Source: Syntrophomonadaceae bacterium (GTDB lineage Bacteria; Bacillota; Dethiobacteria; DTU022). Taken from it: a DNA stretch of 9,832 nucleotides. The notes under the pieces are model-generated. The model worked only from the letters and a program-made list of their open reading frames with translations. It did no database searches and had not been told where the DNA came from. The translations under genes were made by a program, and so were the position numbers. Positions 1 to 5,977 of the stretch are shown in pieces; the first letter of the stretch is position 1; every line of letters begins with the position of its first letter. The stretch lies in the NCBI GenBank assembly GCA_007131435.1, contig SLQM01000226.1:1-9832 (forward strand). Direction: 5' to 3'.

Positions 1-125
1 ATATATTGTGTTGAATAAGACTTCTAATAACCTGCGATAGATAATCTACTCAAGCCAGAAGATGCTATGTCATGATTTGAGTAAAAACCGCCAGCTTCAA
101 AAATTTTTTTAGGAGGGTTTTTAAA

Positions 126-667
126 ATGCCAATTGAGGTCAAGCATATTGAACTTCCGAGTGGGGTAAATCTACAGTATGCAGAGCAGGGAGAAAAGTCA
201 GGTATCCCAATTATTTTAATACATGGACTTAGCGATATCGCCCATCGGAGAAAGAGGAACTTAAAGCATTTGGGGACTTTGTTTTATCATCGATAGAAGA
301 TCCTGTGCCTCCTGAGTTTGTACGTGAGTTTCAAGAGAGTACTCTTGTCAAACCTGTACCTGACGATTTTTTAGAAACTATAATAGAAGAAAGTCTCAAG
401 TTGCCTGCCCGTGTATGGAAAGCTGTCATTGAATCATTTATGCAGGATGATTTATCTGGAGAACTAAATAAAATTAATACCCCGACACTTCTTATCTGGG
501 GGGATAACGATGGCATGTTTAGCAGAAGTGATCAGGATGAACAGGTAGCGGTTATTAATAACTCCAAACTAATTATTTATGAAGGGGTTGGACATGGAGT
601 TCACTGGGAGGAACCACAGAGGTTTGCATCTGATCTACTTAAATTCATTCAGGACCATTTAGCCTAA
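126..667 (+). pseudogene. Alpha/beta hydrolase, internally deleted and frameshifted
   Basis: A good ribosome binding site (AGGAGGG at 111-117) precedes an ATG at 126. The first 37 or so codons read as the start of an alpha/beta-hydrolase fold: a beta-strand pair, then IIL-IHGL, the oxyanion-hole His-Gly motif. The frame then closes at TAG 294-296. The C-terminal half continues in another frame, open from about 242 to the stop at 665-667. It carries the family's acid motif (WGDNDG) and the catalytic histidine motif (GVGHGVHW, followed by EEP). The middle of the fold, including the nucleophile elbow G-x-S-x-G and the lid entry, is absent. A deletion plus frameshift near 236-245 explains this, since a complete enzyme is usually about 260-290 residues. 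The 3' piece has a GTG at 305 but no matching RBS, so I treat the locus as one broken gene. Loss of the nucleophile makes activity very unlikely. Confidence 0.85.
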
Positions 668-715
668 AGCTTATTTAGAATATAATTTGAAGCCTCTTAT
701 GTTTTATGAATCAAC

Positions 716-729
716 ATATTCTAGAATAT
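716..729. repeat. 14-bp perfect palindrome with nearby 11-bp direct repeat
   Basis: ATATTCTAGAATAT is its own reverse complement. The 11-mer TAGAATATAAT occurs at 676-686 and again at 722-732, the second copy overlapping the palindrome. Both lie in A+T-rich sequence between two pseudogenes. This could be a relic operator or chance in A+T-rich DNA; no T-tract makes it a clear terminator. Confidence 0.4.
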
Positions 730-767
730 AATCTTATTCTTATCCTTATATATCGAAGCAGTAATAG

Positions 768-1139
768 AAATTTTTAGGATATGAAAAGATCGTAAAGTTA
801 CTTCTCGACCGGGGCGCTGATGTTCATGCAAAAACTAAAGATGGCAGTATTCCGCTCATGGCAGCGACTAATGGGAATCACTGCAAAGTTGTGAAGTTAC
901 TTAAGCAGCAAAGAGGGATTGAAGACGCAGAATAAACAGAACCGGTCAGGTTTGATCGTAAAATGGAACAGGGTCAAGCTAGTAATTAATTCTATACTGC
1001 TGGCGATACAGAAAAAACAAAGGAGTTTTTAAAGAAGAAAAAAGTGAGTAAAGATTTTTTCTATATTTAAGTTGCTGCTCCAACCGGTACTTGGGGTATA
1101 GATAGATAAGGAAAGATGGGCTCTATTTGTTTTTTTTAG
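768..1139 (+). pseudogene. Decayed ankyrin-repeat gene
   Basis: One reading frame shows gene-like protein sequence interrupted only by stops. Positions 777-932 encode about one and a half ankyrin repeats: YEKIVKLLLDRGADVHAKT, then DGSIPLMAATNGNHCKVVKLL. These match the ankyrin pattern of a VVKLLL helix, GAD-turn and DG-x-x-PLM-A helix. The same frame continues past TAA codons at 933, 987, 1068 and 1107, with recognisable stretches such as TEKTKEFLKKKK and VAAPTGTWGIDR followed by GKMGS. Two stops (762-767) lie just upstream and there is no ATG with an RBS, so the 5' part is lost. Ankyrin repeats mediate protein-protein contacts, so the ancestor was probably a binding or effector protein. The ankyrin call is firm; joining the later stretch to the same ancestor rests on frame continuity only. 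Confidence 0.7.
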
Positions 1140-1173
1140 TACTATAAAACTATACTGAGGCAGGTGGGGAAAG

Positions 1174-1785
1174 GTGTTTAGAAATCTTAACCATTTTTGC
1201 GTCTTATTTCTATTAATTGCTTTGCTATTAATTTGTGGATGTGCCCAGGAACAGGAACCTTTAGTTCAAGAACCTGAGCCGATTGATGAGGAGTCAGAAG
1301 GTTCAATTGAAGACCAAGAACCGGTCGTAGAGGAAATAGAAGAAACTATTGAGTACGAGGTCGCAGTTATTGTTAGCGGAACCTTTAGAACAGACGTTGG
1401 AATGGGCAGTGTGGAGAAATTATTCCCCGATGCCCAGGGAACTGTTAGTTTTTCGATTGAAGAAACAATAGATGCTTTTTCTAAATACGATTATGAGAGA
1501 AATGGCTCATATATAACCCTTGAAGATGGCACTAAGGTAAGTATATTTAAAATTGATTTGGAGGATGGAACAAGCCAAGAAGCTATAGCAGGGGAGATAG
1601 TAACAGGAAAAATAATTGAAGAATGGTCAAAAGGAAAAGTACTTGGCTATAGTGTAGGTAACGATGGAGTTTTTTCTGTAACCGAAACAGCGGGTTCAGC
1701 ATTAAGTGTACTGGTTGAGCCAATTGATGAAGTTGAACTAGTTAATACCATTGTGTCTTGGAAGATAGTAGATCTAAAAGAGTAA
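1174..1785 (+). CDS. Putative lipoprotein with acidic linker, function unknown
   Basis: A 203-residue protein starting at GTG 1174, with AGGTGGGG at 1162-1169 as RBS. Residues 1-23 form a lipoprotein signal: a short Arg/Asn-containing N-region, a hydrophobic run (LFLLIALLLI) and a lipobox ending in C23 (I-C-G-C). It should be lipidated and anchored on the outer face of the membrane. Residues 24-60 are a Glu/Pro/Gln-rich linker with repeated QEP/EEP units, typical of spacers that lift a domain off the membrane. Residues 61-203 look like a compact beta-rich domain (alternating strands such as YEVAVIVSGTF and GTVSFSIEET, ending in IVSWKIVDLK) that I do not recognise. A weak TTGTTT (1127-1132)/TATACT (1151-1156) pair may drive it. 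It is followed by a promoter, so it is probably transcribed separately from the downstream operon. Confidence 0.8.
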   Translation: MFRNLNHFCVLFLLIALLLICGCAQEQEPLVQEPEPIDEESEGSIEDQEPVVEEIEETIEYEVAVIVSGTFRTDVGMGSVEKLFPDAQGTVSFSIEETIDAFSKYDYERNGSYITLEDGTKVSIFKIDLEDGTSQEAIAGEIVTGKIIEEWSKGKVLGYSVGNDGVFSVTETAGSALSVLVEPIDEVELVNTIVSWKIVDLKE

Positions 1786-1837
1786 GGTCTAGATCAATTG
1801 GTAATAAATTAAGAATGTATAATAAATCAAATAGCAG

Positions 1838-1867
1838 TTGACAATTATAACGGAATATTTGTATAAT
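1838..1867 (+). promoter_or_regulatory. Near-consensus housekeeping sigma promoter
   Basis: Perfect -35 hexamer TTGACA (1838-1843) and perfect -10 hexamer TATAAT (1862-1867), separated by 18 bp, one more than the optimal 17. Transcription should begin near 1874, giving a leader of about 175 nt before the first gene at 2049. It is the best promoter in the window and points at the seven-gene operon. The leader shows no riboswitch or attenuator that I recognise. Confidence 0.75.
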
Positions 1868-2037
1868 TGCAACAGTTGAAAAAAATGCTCAGCCAGTTGG
1901 ATCTATAATTACTCCAGGTATTACATTATATCTGCTTCATTTACCTTTTCTACCAATCATTGCATCTAACAAAGTATTTTATTCCCATTTGAACCCTGTA
2001 AGCTAACAGCCGGTCTAGTTTTCCGAAAGAATAAATC

Positions 2038-2052
2038 ATGCCAGAGGGGTGA
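2038..2052 (+). promoter_or_regulatory. Mini-ORF/SD region that sets the start of the 2049 gene
   Basis: ATG CCA GAG GGG TGA (2038-2052) encodes only MPEG and stops by overlapping the GTG start at 2049 in a GTGA arrangement. The SD-like run AGAGGGGTGAT (2043-2053) resembles the full anti-SD complement but overlaps the GTG itself, so it cannot serve that GTG at normal spacing. Coupling from the mini-ORF, or an unusual start slightly downstream, are the two options. The next in-frame canonical start would remove half of the DUF4332-like domain. Confidence 0.35.
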
Positions 2053-2960
2053 TTGCAATCGCTGGAAATTTAACTGCTATCAGGGGCATCGGAAAGGTAA
2101 TATCCAAACGTCTTGCCACTGTAGGCATTCATTCAATATCCGATTTTCAGCAGGCTACAACTACAGTTAAGTCCAGGGCAGAACTGTCTAAAAAGATTAA
2201 AATCAGCGAGAAATTCATATATTTATGGGCCAAACAGGCAGATTTGATGAGAATCAAGGGTATGAGAACCCGTGTTGCTGAAATAATGGTCAAGTTTGGT
2301 ATCAGAAATGTAGGAGATCTGGCCGCTGCAAATGTAGATAAGCTGAAAAAATGTATAGATGTTTATAAAAAAAATCACAACATTGAATTGAAAATAACTA
2401 TAAATGAGCTTGAGTCCTGGAAAAAGTACGCTTACAGTTTGACCAGCGAAATAGTTACTGAGAAAGATGATCGCCCTCTGGAAATCATTCTGGAGGGCAA
2501 TACTGTACCAGGGGGAGGTTACGGCAGCATGCCGGTTAATTTTAGTGAGCTGGATATCCCAAAAACACGTGAGAGTTCGTTTTTCTGTGATCTAACCGAG
2601 ATGATTGTTGAGGTAGGTCGTGGTATTGCCCTTGCACAGTATCATCTGGACCTTAGTTCTATTGAAATTCAAAAATCATTAGATGCAGACCCTCACCTGA
2701 AAGGTTATGGCTTGATGGCAACCTGGTATGCCATGCCAGAAACTACTTTACAGGTTAAAGTTAACTTTGCCATGGTGCGGGAAGAAAAGAAGGAAGGTGC
2801 CCAGAAAGGCCGCAAACACCTTTTTGTAAGTCCGATCAATGCTAAGTACCAAAATTATTTTCAAATGAGCAGTTCTATGGAAAGCGAGCTCAAGCTAAAA
2901 ATTGTGCCGATCCCTCCTCCGGTTAAAGAATCGGCAGAGGGTTCCGGTTCCGCAGAATAA
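2049..2960 (+). CDS. DUF4332-like helix-hairpin-helix protein with C-terminal operon-specific core domain
   Basis: 303 residues, probable GTG start. Residues 8-112 carry tandem helix-hairpin-helix-like motifs: IRGIGKVISKRLATVGI at 11-27, and RIKGMRTRVAEIMVKFGI at 68-85 followed by NVGDLA. The ISEKFIYLWAKQADL linker between them is the layout I know from DUF4332, a domain related to non-specific DNA-binding HhH modules. Residues 113-173 are a charged helix and a Gly/Pro-rich linker. Residues 174-291 form a second domain: an amphipathic helix (MIVEVGRGIALAQYHLDLSS), then TWYAMPETTLQVKVNFAMV, then INAKYQNYFQM and SELKLKIVPIPPP. The same order is found in the products at 3926 and 4575. A short acidic Ser/Gly tail ends the protein. 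First gene of the operon; it may link a nucleic acid or partner to the core-domain proteins. HhH call fairly secure; function unknown. Confidence 0.82.
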   Translation: MIAIAGNLTAIRGIGKVISKRLATVGIHSISDFQQATTTVKSRAELSKKIKISEKFIYLWAKQADLMRIKGMRTRVAEIMVKFGIRNVGDLAAANVDKLKKCIDVYKKNHNIELKITINELESWKKYAYSLTSEIVTEKDDRPLEIILEGNTVPGGGYGSMPVNFSELDIPKTRESSFFCDLTEMIVEVGRGIALAQYHLDLSSIEIQKSLDADPHLKGYGLMATWYAMPETTLQVKVNFAMVREEKKEGAQKGRKHLFVSPINAKYQNYFQMSSSMESELKLKIVPIPPPVKESAEGSGSAE

Positions 2961-3028
2961 GAATCGATAGCTTTTATACAATTCCTGTATTTTACCAGCT
3001 TGGCCGGGAAGTGAGGAAGGCAAACAGA

Positions 3029-3052
3029 ATGGAGGTAAGCTATGTAAACTAA
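3029..3052 (+). promoter_or_regulatory. Tiny ORF and SD-start-stop element in the intergenic spacer
   Basis: GAGGAAGG (3013-3020) is spaced correctly for an ATG at 3029 that opens a 7-residue ORF, MEVSYVN, ending at TAA 3050-3052. Inside it, GGAGGT (3031-3036) sits 5 nt before ATG-TAA (3042-3047), a start directly followed by a stop. Ribosomes could load here ahead of the 3117 gene. It may be a leader element, a remnant of a lost gene, or chance. Confidence 0.25.
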
Positions 3053-3116
3053 AGTATATTTAATTTATCCGAAAGTTTTTCTGCATTCAAAGTAAGGTTG
3101 CAAAAGAGACGGAGGG

Positions 3117-3857
3117 ATGATGGTGCGGGACCCGAAAGATATTAAAAAGATAGAAGAGCTAAATGCGGAAAAGTCCAAAGATCGTACAACAATTAATTCC
3201 TATATTTTTCAGATCAGGGACCTTAGAGAACAATTGAAATTGATAAAAGTTCAGCAGCAGGAAGAGAAAGAAGAATTAATGAAAGAAATTTCAAATAAAA
3301 ACCTTGAAATTGAAGAACTGAATAAACAAATTGTTGAGATAAGCAATGCTTCGAATGTTGATCAAATTCTGCTTACTGAGCTGACAAAGCTAAAAACAGA
3401 AAAAGAAGCACTTGATGTTAAATTATTTCAAACAAATTCTAAGTTCGCTGAAGTTTTTGCCGGTAAATTCCTTTTAGAAAGAAGAGTCCGCAGGTACGAA
3501 GATCATATCAAGGATATAGAAGAGCTCTATAAAAGCTTGCTTGATGAAAAAGCTGAGCTTGAATCAAAGATAAAAGAAATGGAAAATAAAATTCAGGCAG
3601 CCTTTAAAGCTGAAGACATGTCCCTCTATTTACTCAAAACAATTAATGCTTTTAATACCCAGGCCAAAGAAGCCGAATCCCAAGTTACTTATATCATTAA
3701 CAAAATGGATTTTGACCTGAAAACCCTTGTTGCCAACGATGAAGAATCTAAAGTTCTTTTTACTGCACCAAGCCTCTCTGAAACCAGGTCAGAGGCGCTA
3801 AGTAATATCAAATTCTCTATTACTGCAGTGCCGAAAGATATGGCCGCTGATGATTAA
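3117..3857 (+). CDS. Coiled-coil protein with small C-terminal domain
   Basis: 246 residues. The RBS GGAGGG (3111-3116) directly abuts the first ATG at 3117, so the second ATG (3120) or GTG (3123) is more likely used; the difference is one or two residues. Residues 8-75 and 120-162 are long heptad-type helices rich in Glu, Lys, Leu and Ile (for example IEELNKQIVEIS and IEELYKSLLDEKAELESKI), so it should form an elongated dimer or oligomer. No signal peptide or membrane segment, so cytoplasmic. Residues 167-240 differ: a helix (LYLLKTINAFNTQAKEAESQ), a strand-like segment (KMDFDLKTLV, then SKVLFTAPS) and a final ALSNIKFSITAVPK. That last piece resembles the K-(I/L)-x-P endings of the core-domain proteins, so it may be a divergent or partial copy. 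Second gene of the operon, 156 bp after the first. Likely structural or scaffolding. Confidence 0.82.
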   Translation: MMVRDPKDIKKIEELNAEKSKDRTTINSYIFQIRDLREQLKLIKVQQQEEKEELMKEISNKNLEIEELNKQIVEISNASNVDQILLTELTKLKTEKEALDVKLFQTNSKFAEVFAGKFLLERRVRRYEDHIKDIEELYKSLLDEKAELESKIKEMENKIQAAFKAEDMSLYLLKTINAFNTQAKEAESQVTYIINKMDFDLKTLVANDEESKVLFTAPSLSETRSEALSNIKFSITAVPKDMAADD

Positions 3858-3893
3858 GCATGGCGGGCTTAAAAAATTTGCACATTTAGATTA

Positions 3894-3920
3894 ACCCCAT
3901 TAATAGTGGGGTGGGAGGTG
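3894..3920 (+). promoter_or_regulatory. Hairpin followed by start-deciding SD
   Basis: ACCCCAT (3894-3900) pairs with GTGGGGT (3906-3912), with one G-T wobble, around a 5-nt loop TAATA. The SD GGGAGGTG (3913-3920) begins at the next base and is 7 nt from ATG 3926 (counted from GGAGG). This placement selects ATG 3926 over the in-frame GTG at 3911, which lies inside the hairpin. The stem could tune ribosome access or protect the 5' end of a processed mRNA. It has no T-tract, so it is not a terminator. Confidence 0.5.
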
Positions 3921-3925
3921 AAAAA

Positions 3926-4543
3926 ATGTCTAACGTAGGGCAGGATCTGCTCAATGTGCCTTTTGCTGATATGGTGCTCAAACTTGCTTTGGCCATAGCC
4001 GAAGGCCAGTATAAAATGGACCAGGTCAGCTGTAAAATTGCCAAGCTCATGGGCGATGAAAATCTGGCCCCTGTGTACCTGCCGGACCTGACAAAACCTG
4101 ATGAAGACAGTACCATAAAAACTTCACTGATTGGAGCTGGTTTTCAACCGACTTTTTACCAGTTTACTGATACCATCATTGAAGTTAGAATGGCTATATC
4201 CATGAACCAGACAACAGACAAATCGGGATCTGTCACTGCTGAAGGAGGTTGGGGTGTTTTTTCAGCATCGGTAAATGCTTCTTATTCTTCCAAGTATTCA
4301 TACAGCGTAGAGGGCTCTAGCCTTTTAAGAACCAAGATTACTCCCCTTCAACCCAATGGTTTTATGCAACAAATACTTGATATGCGGGCTGAAATACTGC
4401 AGCACGAATTGAAAATGCGCTTTCTGCAGGCAGAAATGGCAATTGCGGAAAATCGCCAAGAGCTTCAGGCTGCAGAAGAGGAAGCCGGTATTGTAAGAGA
4501 TAAAGGAAAAAACTCAACAGGTAAAGATAGTGTGGATGAATAA
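3926..4543 (+). CDS. Core-domain protein, first copy of a tandem duplication
   Basis: 205 residues from ATG 3926, chosen for its RBS and because the MSNVGQ start matches MNVGQ of the next gene. Residues 1-43 are an amphipathic helix region (LLNVPFADMVLKLALAIAEG, then YKMDQVSCKIAKLMGD). Residues 50-57 (VYLPDLTK) and 68-91 (a Leu-Ile-Gly-Ala-Gly-Phe start, then FYQFTDTIIEVRMAIS) follow. Residues 108-142 are beta-like (WGVFSASVNASYSSKYSY, then EGSSLLRTKITPLQP). Residues 145-188 are a charged helix, and the tail is hydrophilic. No signal peptide or membrane segment. The layout loosely recalls DUF2589 (helix, beta-rich middle ending in a P-G-x-x-x-hydrophobic helix), from memory only. It is clearly paralogous to the 4575 product and to the C-terminal domain of the 2049 product. 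Role unknown; it probably assembles with its paralogues. Confidence 0.85.
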   Translation: MSNVGQDLLNVPFADMVLKLALAIAEGQYKMDQVSCKIAKLMGDENLAPVYLPDLTKPDEDSTIKTSLIGAGFQPTFYQFTDTIIEVRMAISMNQTTDKSGSVTAEGGWGVFSASVNASYSSKYSYSVEGSSLLRTKITPLQPNGFMQQILDMRAEILQHELKMRFLQAEMAIAENRQELQAAEEEAGIVRDKGKNSTGKDSVDE

Positions 4544-4574
4544 GCCAACCTTATAAATAGCGGGAGGTATTACT

Positions 4575-5165
4575 ATGAATGTAGGCCAACGTTTATTAGA
4601 CGTGCCATTTCCGGAAATGGTCTATAACCTGGCCCTGGCCATTGCCGGCAGTCAGGCGAATTTAGACCGGGAAAGTATCGAGATCCTGAGAATCATGGGA
4701 GACAAAAAAAACCATACTGTTTACATCCCCAGGATCGGGTTAAATGAAACCACCGGTGAAATCACCGACGATGATGAAAACCTCGAAACTTCCATGATCG
4801 GTGCCGGCTTCCAACCCACTTTTTACCAGTTTGCCGAAACTATTATCGAAGTCAAGATGGCAGTCAGCATGACCCGTGAATATAACGAAGAAGGCGACAT
4901 TAACCAAACCAAGACAAAAGTGGGATGGAATAAACGCGGCTTGTCAATCAGGACCACTACAATTGATGCCACCTATTCAAGCAAGTACAATTTTACGCAG
5001 GAAGGAAGCAGCACTGTTCGTACCAGGCTTGTACCGGTGCCACCTAATACTTTTATCCAACGCTTACTGGAAATGAAAGCCCAGTCAATGCAGCTTGAAC
5101 ATGAAGCGGTTATGCGAAAGATCGAACTGGCCATTGAAAAACAGCGGGAAGAGTTGGCAGAATAG
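4575..5165 (+). CDS. Core-domain protein, second copy of a tandem duplication
   Basis: 196 residues from ATG 4575 with RBS GGGAGGT (4562-4568), only 31 bp after the previous gene. It aligns end to end with the 3926 product. Shared blocks are NVGQ-LL-VPF-MV-LALAIA at the N-terminus, IGAGFQPTFYQF and TIIEV in the middle, YSSKY and EGSS later, and R-T-(K/R) before the Pro-rich turn (RLVPVPPNTF, residues 151-160). Differences are a longer acidic insert at residues 55-70 and a charged loop at 102-125 in place of the Gly-rich loop of the first copy. The C-terminus (160-196) is again a charged amphipathic helix. No signal peptide. The two copies have diverged while keeping the same fold, which fits two distinct subunits of one assembly. 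Function unknown. Confidence 0.85.
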   Translation: MNVGQRLLDVPFPEMVYNLALAIAGSQANLDRESIEILRIMGDKKNHTVYIPRIGLNETTGEITDDDENLETSMIGAGFQPTFYQFAETIIEVKMAVSMTREYNEEGDINQTKTKVGWNKRGLSIRTTTIDATYSSKYNFTQEGSSTVRTRLVPVPPNTFIQRLLEMKAQSMQLEHEAVMRKIELAIEKQREELAE

Positions 5166-5220
5166 CCAGTAAGTGCAGTTATAAAGCTGAACAGGATAGT
5201 TAACAAAAAGGCGGGTATAT

Positions 5221-5940
5221 TTGGTGAAGGAAGGAAACAGGAAAGCAGCAGAAGAAAATGGAGAACATATTAACCAGGAGGCTTACGAGCATTTACTCCA
5301 GCACTCCGTTTTGCTGAACCCTGATTTTAAACTGCCGGAGATAAAAAGTGATGCCGGCAGCAGCGAAAAACCTGCCCTTCCTCAAAAGCAGGAGCAGGTC
5401 GCTGAAAAGGGCAGCCGGGAAAGATCAGGTAACGACTCACTTACTAAAACCAGCTGCTTTGATATGGTTATGCCAATTGAAAAGGAGAGCTCCACTGGCT
5501 ACATCAGAAAGGTAAAAAAAGAGCTGGATACATACATGGCCCGGGTTGTGACATCATCTAGGCCTCGTAAGAATAGAGATAAGCTCATCGAACCTAAACT
5601 TCAAGTAAAAAGTGTCCGGGACGGGGCTGGTACCCCCGGGCTAAAACAAAGTTTATCATCAATACAAATAACTGCCAGAAAAACAAAAGCTGAGGCGAAA
5701 AGGTTAGCATTTTCAGAACCGGTTAAAAGCCATAAAAGAGCTTCAAAGCTTATGGTTGATAAAAAACTAAAACCACTGGACCATAAAAAGAAAATGGCTT
5801 TAAACTGCAGGCCCGATAGTTTCTTAGGGGATCTTAAGATAGAAAACATGAGGAAAGATATTGCCTGCAGCTCCAGGCATGAATGGAGCTTCGGGCAGTC
5901 TATGAAAGAAGGTGTTTTAAATCGGGGAAATCATCTTTGA
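5221..5940 (+). CDS. Basic low-complexity protein of unknown function
   Basis: 239 residues from TTG 5221; GTG 5224 is equally possible, since the RBS AAAGGCGGG (5208-5216) suits either. The first 80 residues are mixed-charge and probably disordered. Residues 80-239 are rich in Lys, Arg and Ser (for example TSSRPRKNRDK, RKTKAEAKRLAF, KLKPLDHKKKM) with few hydrophobic stretches, so the protein should be strongly basic and could bind nucleic acid or an acidic partner. I recognise no domain. It sits between the core-domain genes and the TPR genes, on the same strand with a 55-bp gap, and has no signal peptide. It ends in CTT TGA. A +1 slip there would continue directly into the TPR frame, so it may be the N-terminal part of a longer product. 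Low complexity leaves some doubt, but the long open frame, RBS and position support a real gene. Confidence 0.6.
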   Translation: MVKEGNRKAAEENGEHINQEAYEHLLQHSVLLNPDFKLPEIKSDAGSSEKPALPQKQEQVAEKGSRERSGNDSLTKTSCFDMVMPIEKESSTGYIRKVKKELDTYMARVVTSSRPRKNRDKLIEPKLQVKSVRDGAGTPGLKQSLSSIQITARKTKAEAKRLAFSEPVKSHKRASKLMVDKKLKPLDHKKKMALNCRPDSFLGDLKIENMRKDIACSSRHEWSFGQSMKEGVLNRGNHL

Positions 5941-5977
5941 AGAAATTGCCCATGGAATTAAAGGGCTGCACAATATG
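5921..5977 (+). other. Possible +1 frameshift junction (CTT TGA) or noncanonical-start region
   Basis: The TPR frame is already open from 5921, just after an in-frame TAA at 5918-5920. It reads IGEIIFEEIAHGIKGLHN before the annotated ATG 5975, which looks like helical coding sequence. The upstream gene ends in ATCTTTGA (5933-5940), the same core as the CUU-UGA slip site of prfB, and +1 is exactly the shift needed to enter the TPR frame. GGGG (5924-5927) lies 7 nt before CTT, whereas prfB has its SD 3 nt away, so the stimulator is not ideal. An ordinary frameshift mutation or simple coupling is also possible. Confidence 0.3.

Noticed and set aside
768..1139. TAA readthrough or alternative genetic code for the ankyrin frame
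   Set aside because: Intact neighbours use TAA as a normal stop, and this locus also lacks a start.
1771..1795. GATCTA/TAGATC inverted repeat at the lipoprotein stop as a terminator
   Set aside because: Six base pairs, 13-nt loop and no T-tract.
1851..2006. Open frame reading VEKNAQPVGSIITPGITLYL in the operon leader
   Set aside because: No start codon or RBS and it begins inside the promoter; could be a fossil, but nothing supports it as a gene.
3911..3925. GTG 3911 as start of the first duplicated gene
   Set aside because: It lies in the hairpin and would translate the SD itself; ATG 3926 has correct SD spacing and matches the paralogue's N-terminus.
4876..5206. Overlapping frames within the second duplicated gene on both strands
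   Set aside because: Shadows of the paralogous coding frame.
5925..5931. GGGAAAT in the right phase for a -1 slippery heptamer
   Set aside because: A -1 shift leads to a frame that closes after about 20 codons and does not reach the TPR frame; only +1 makes sense.
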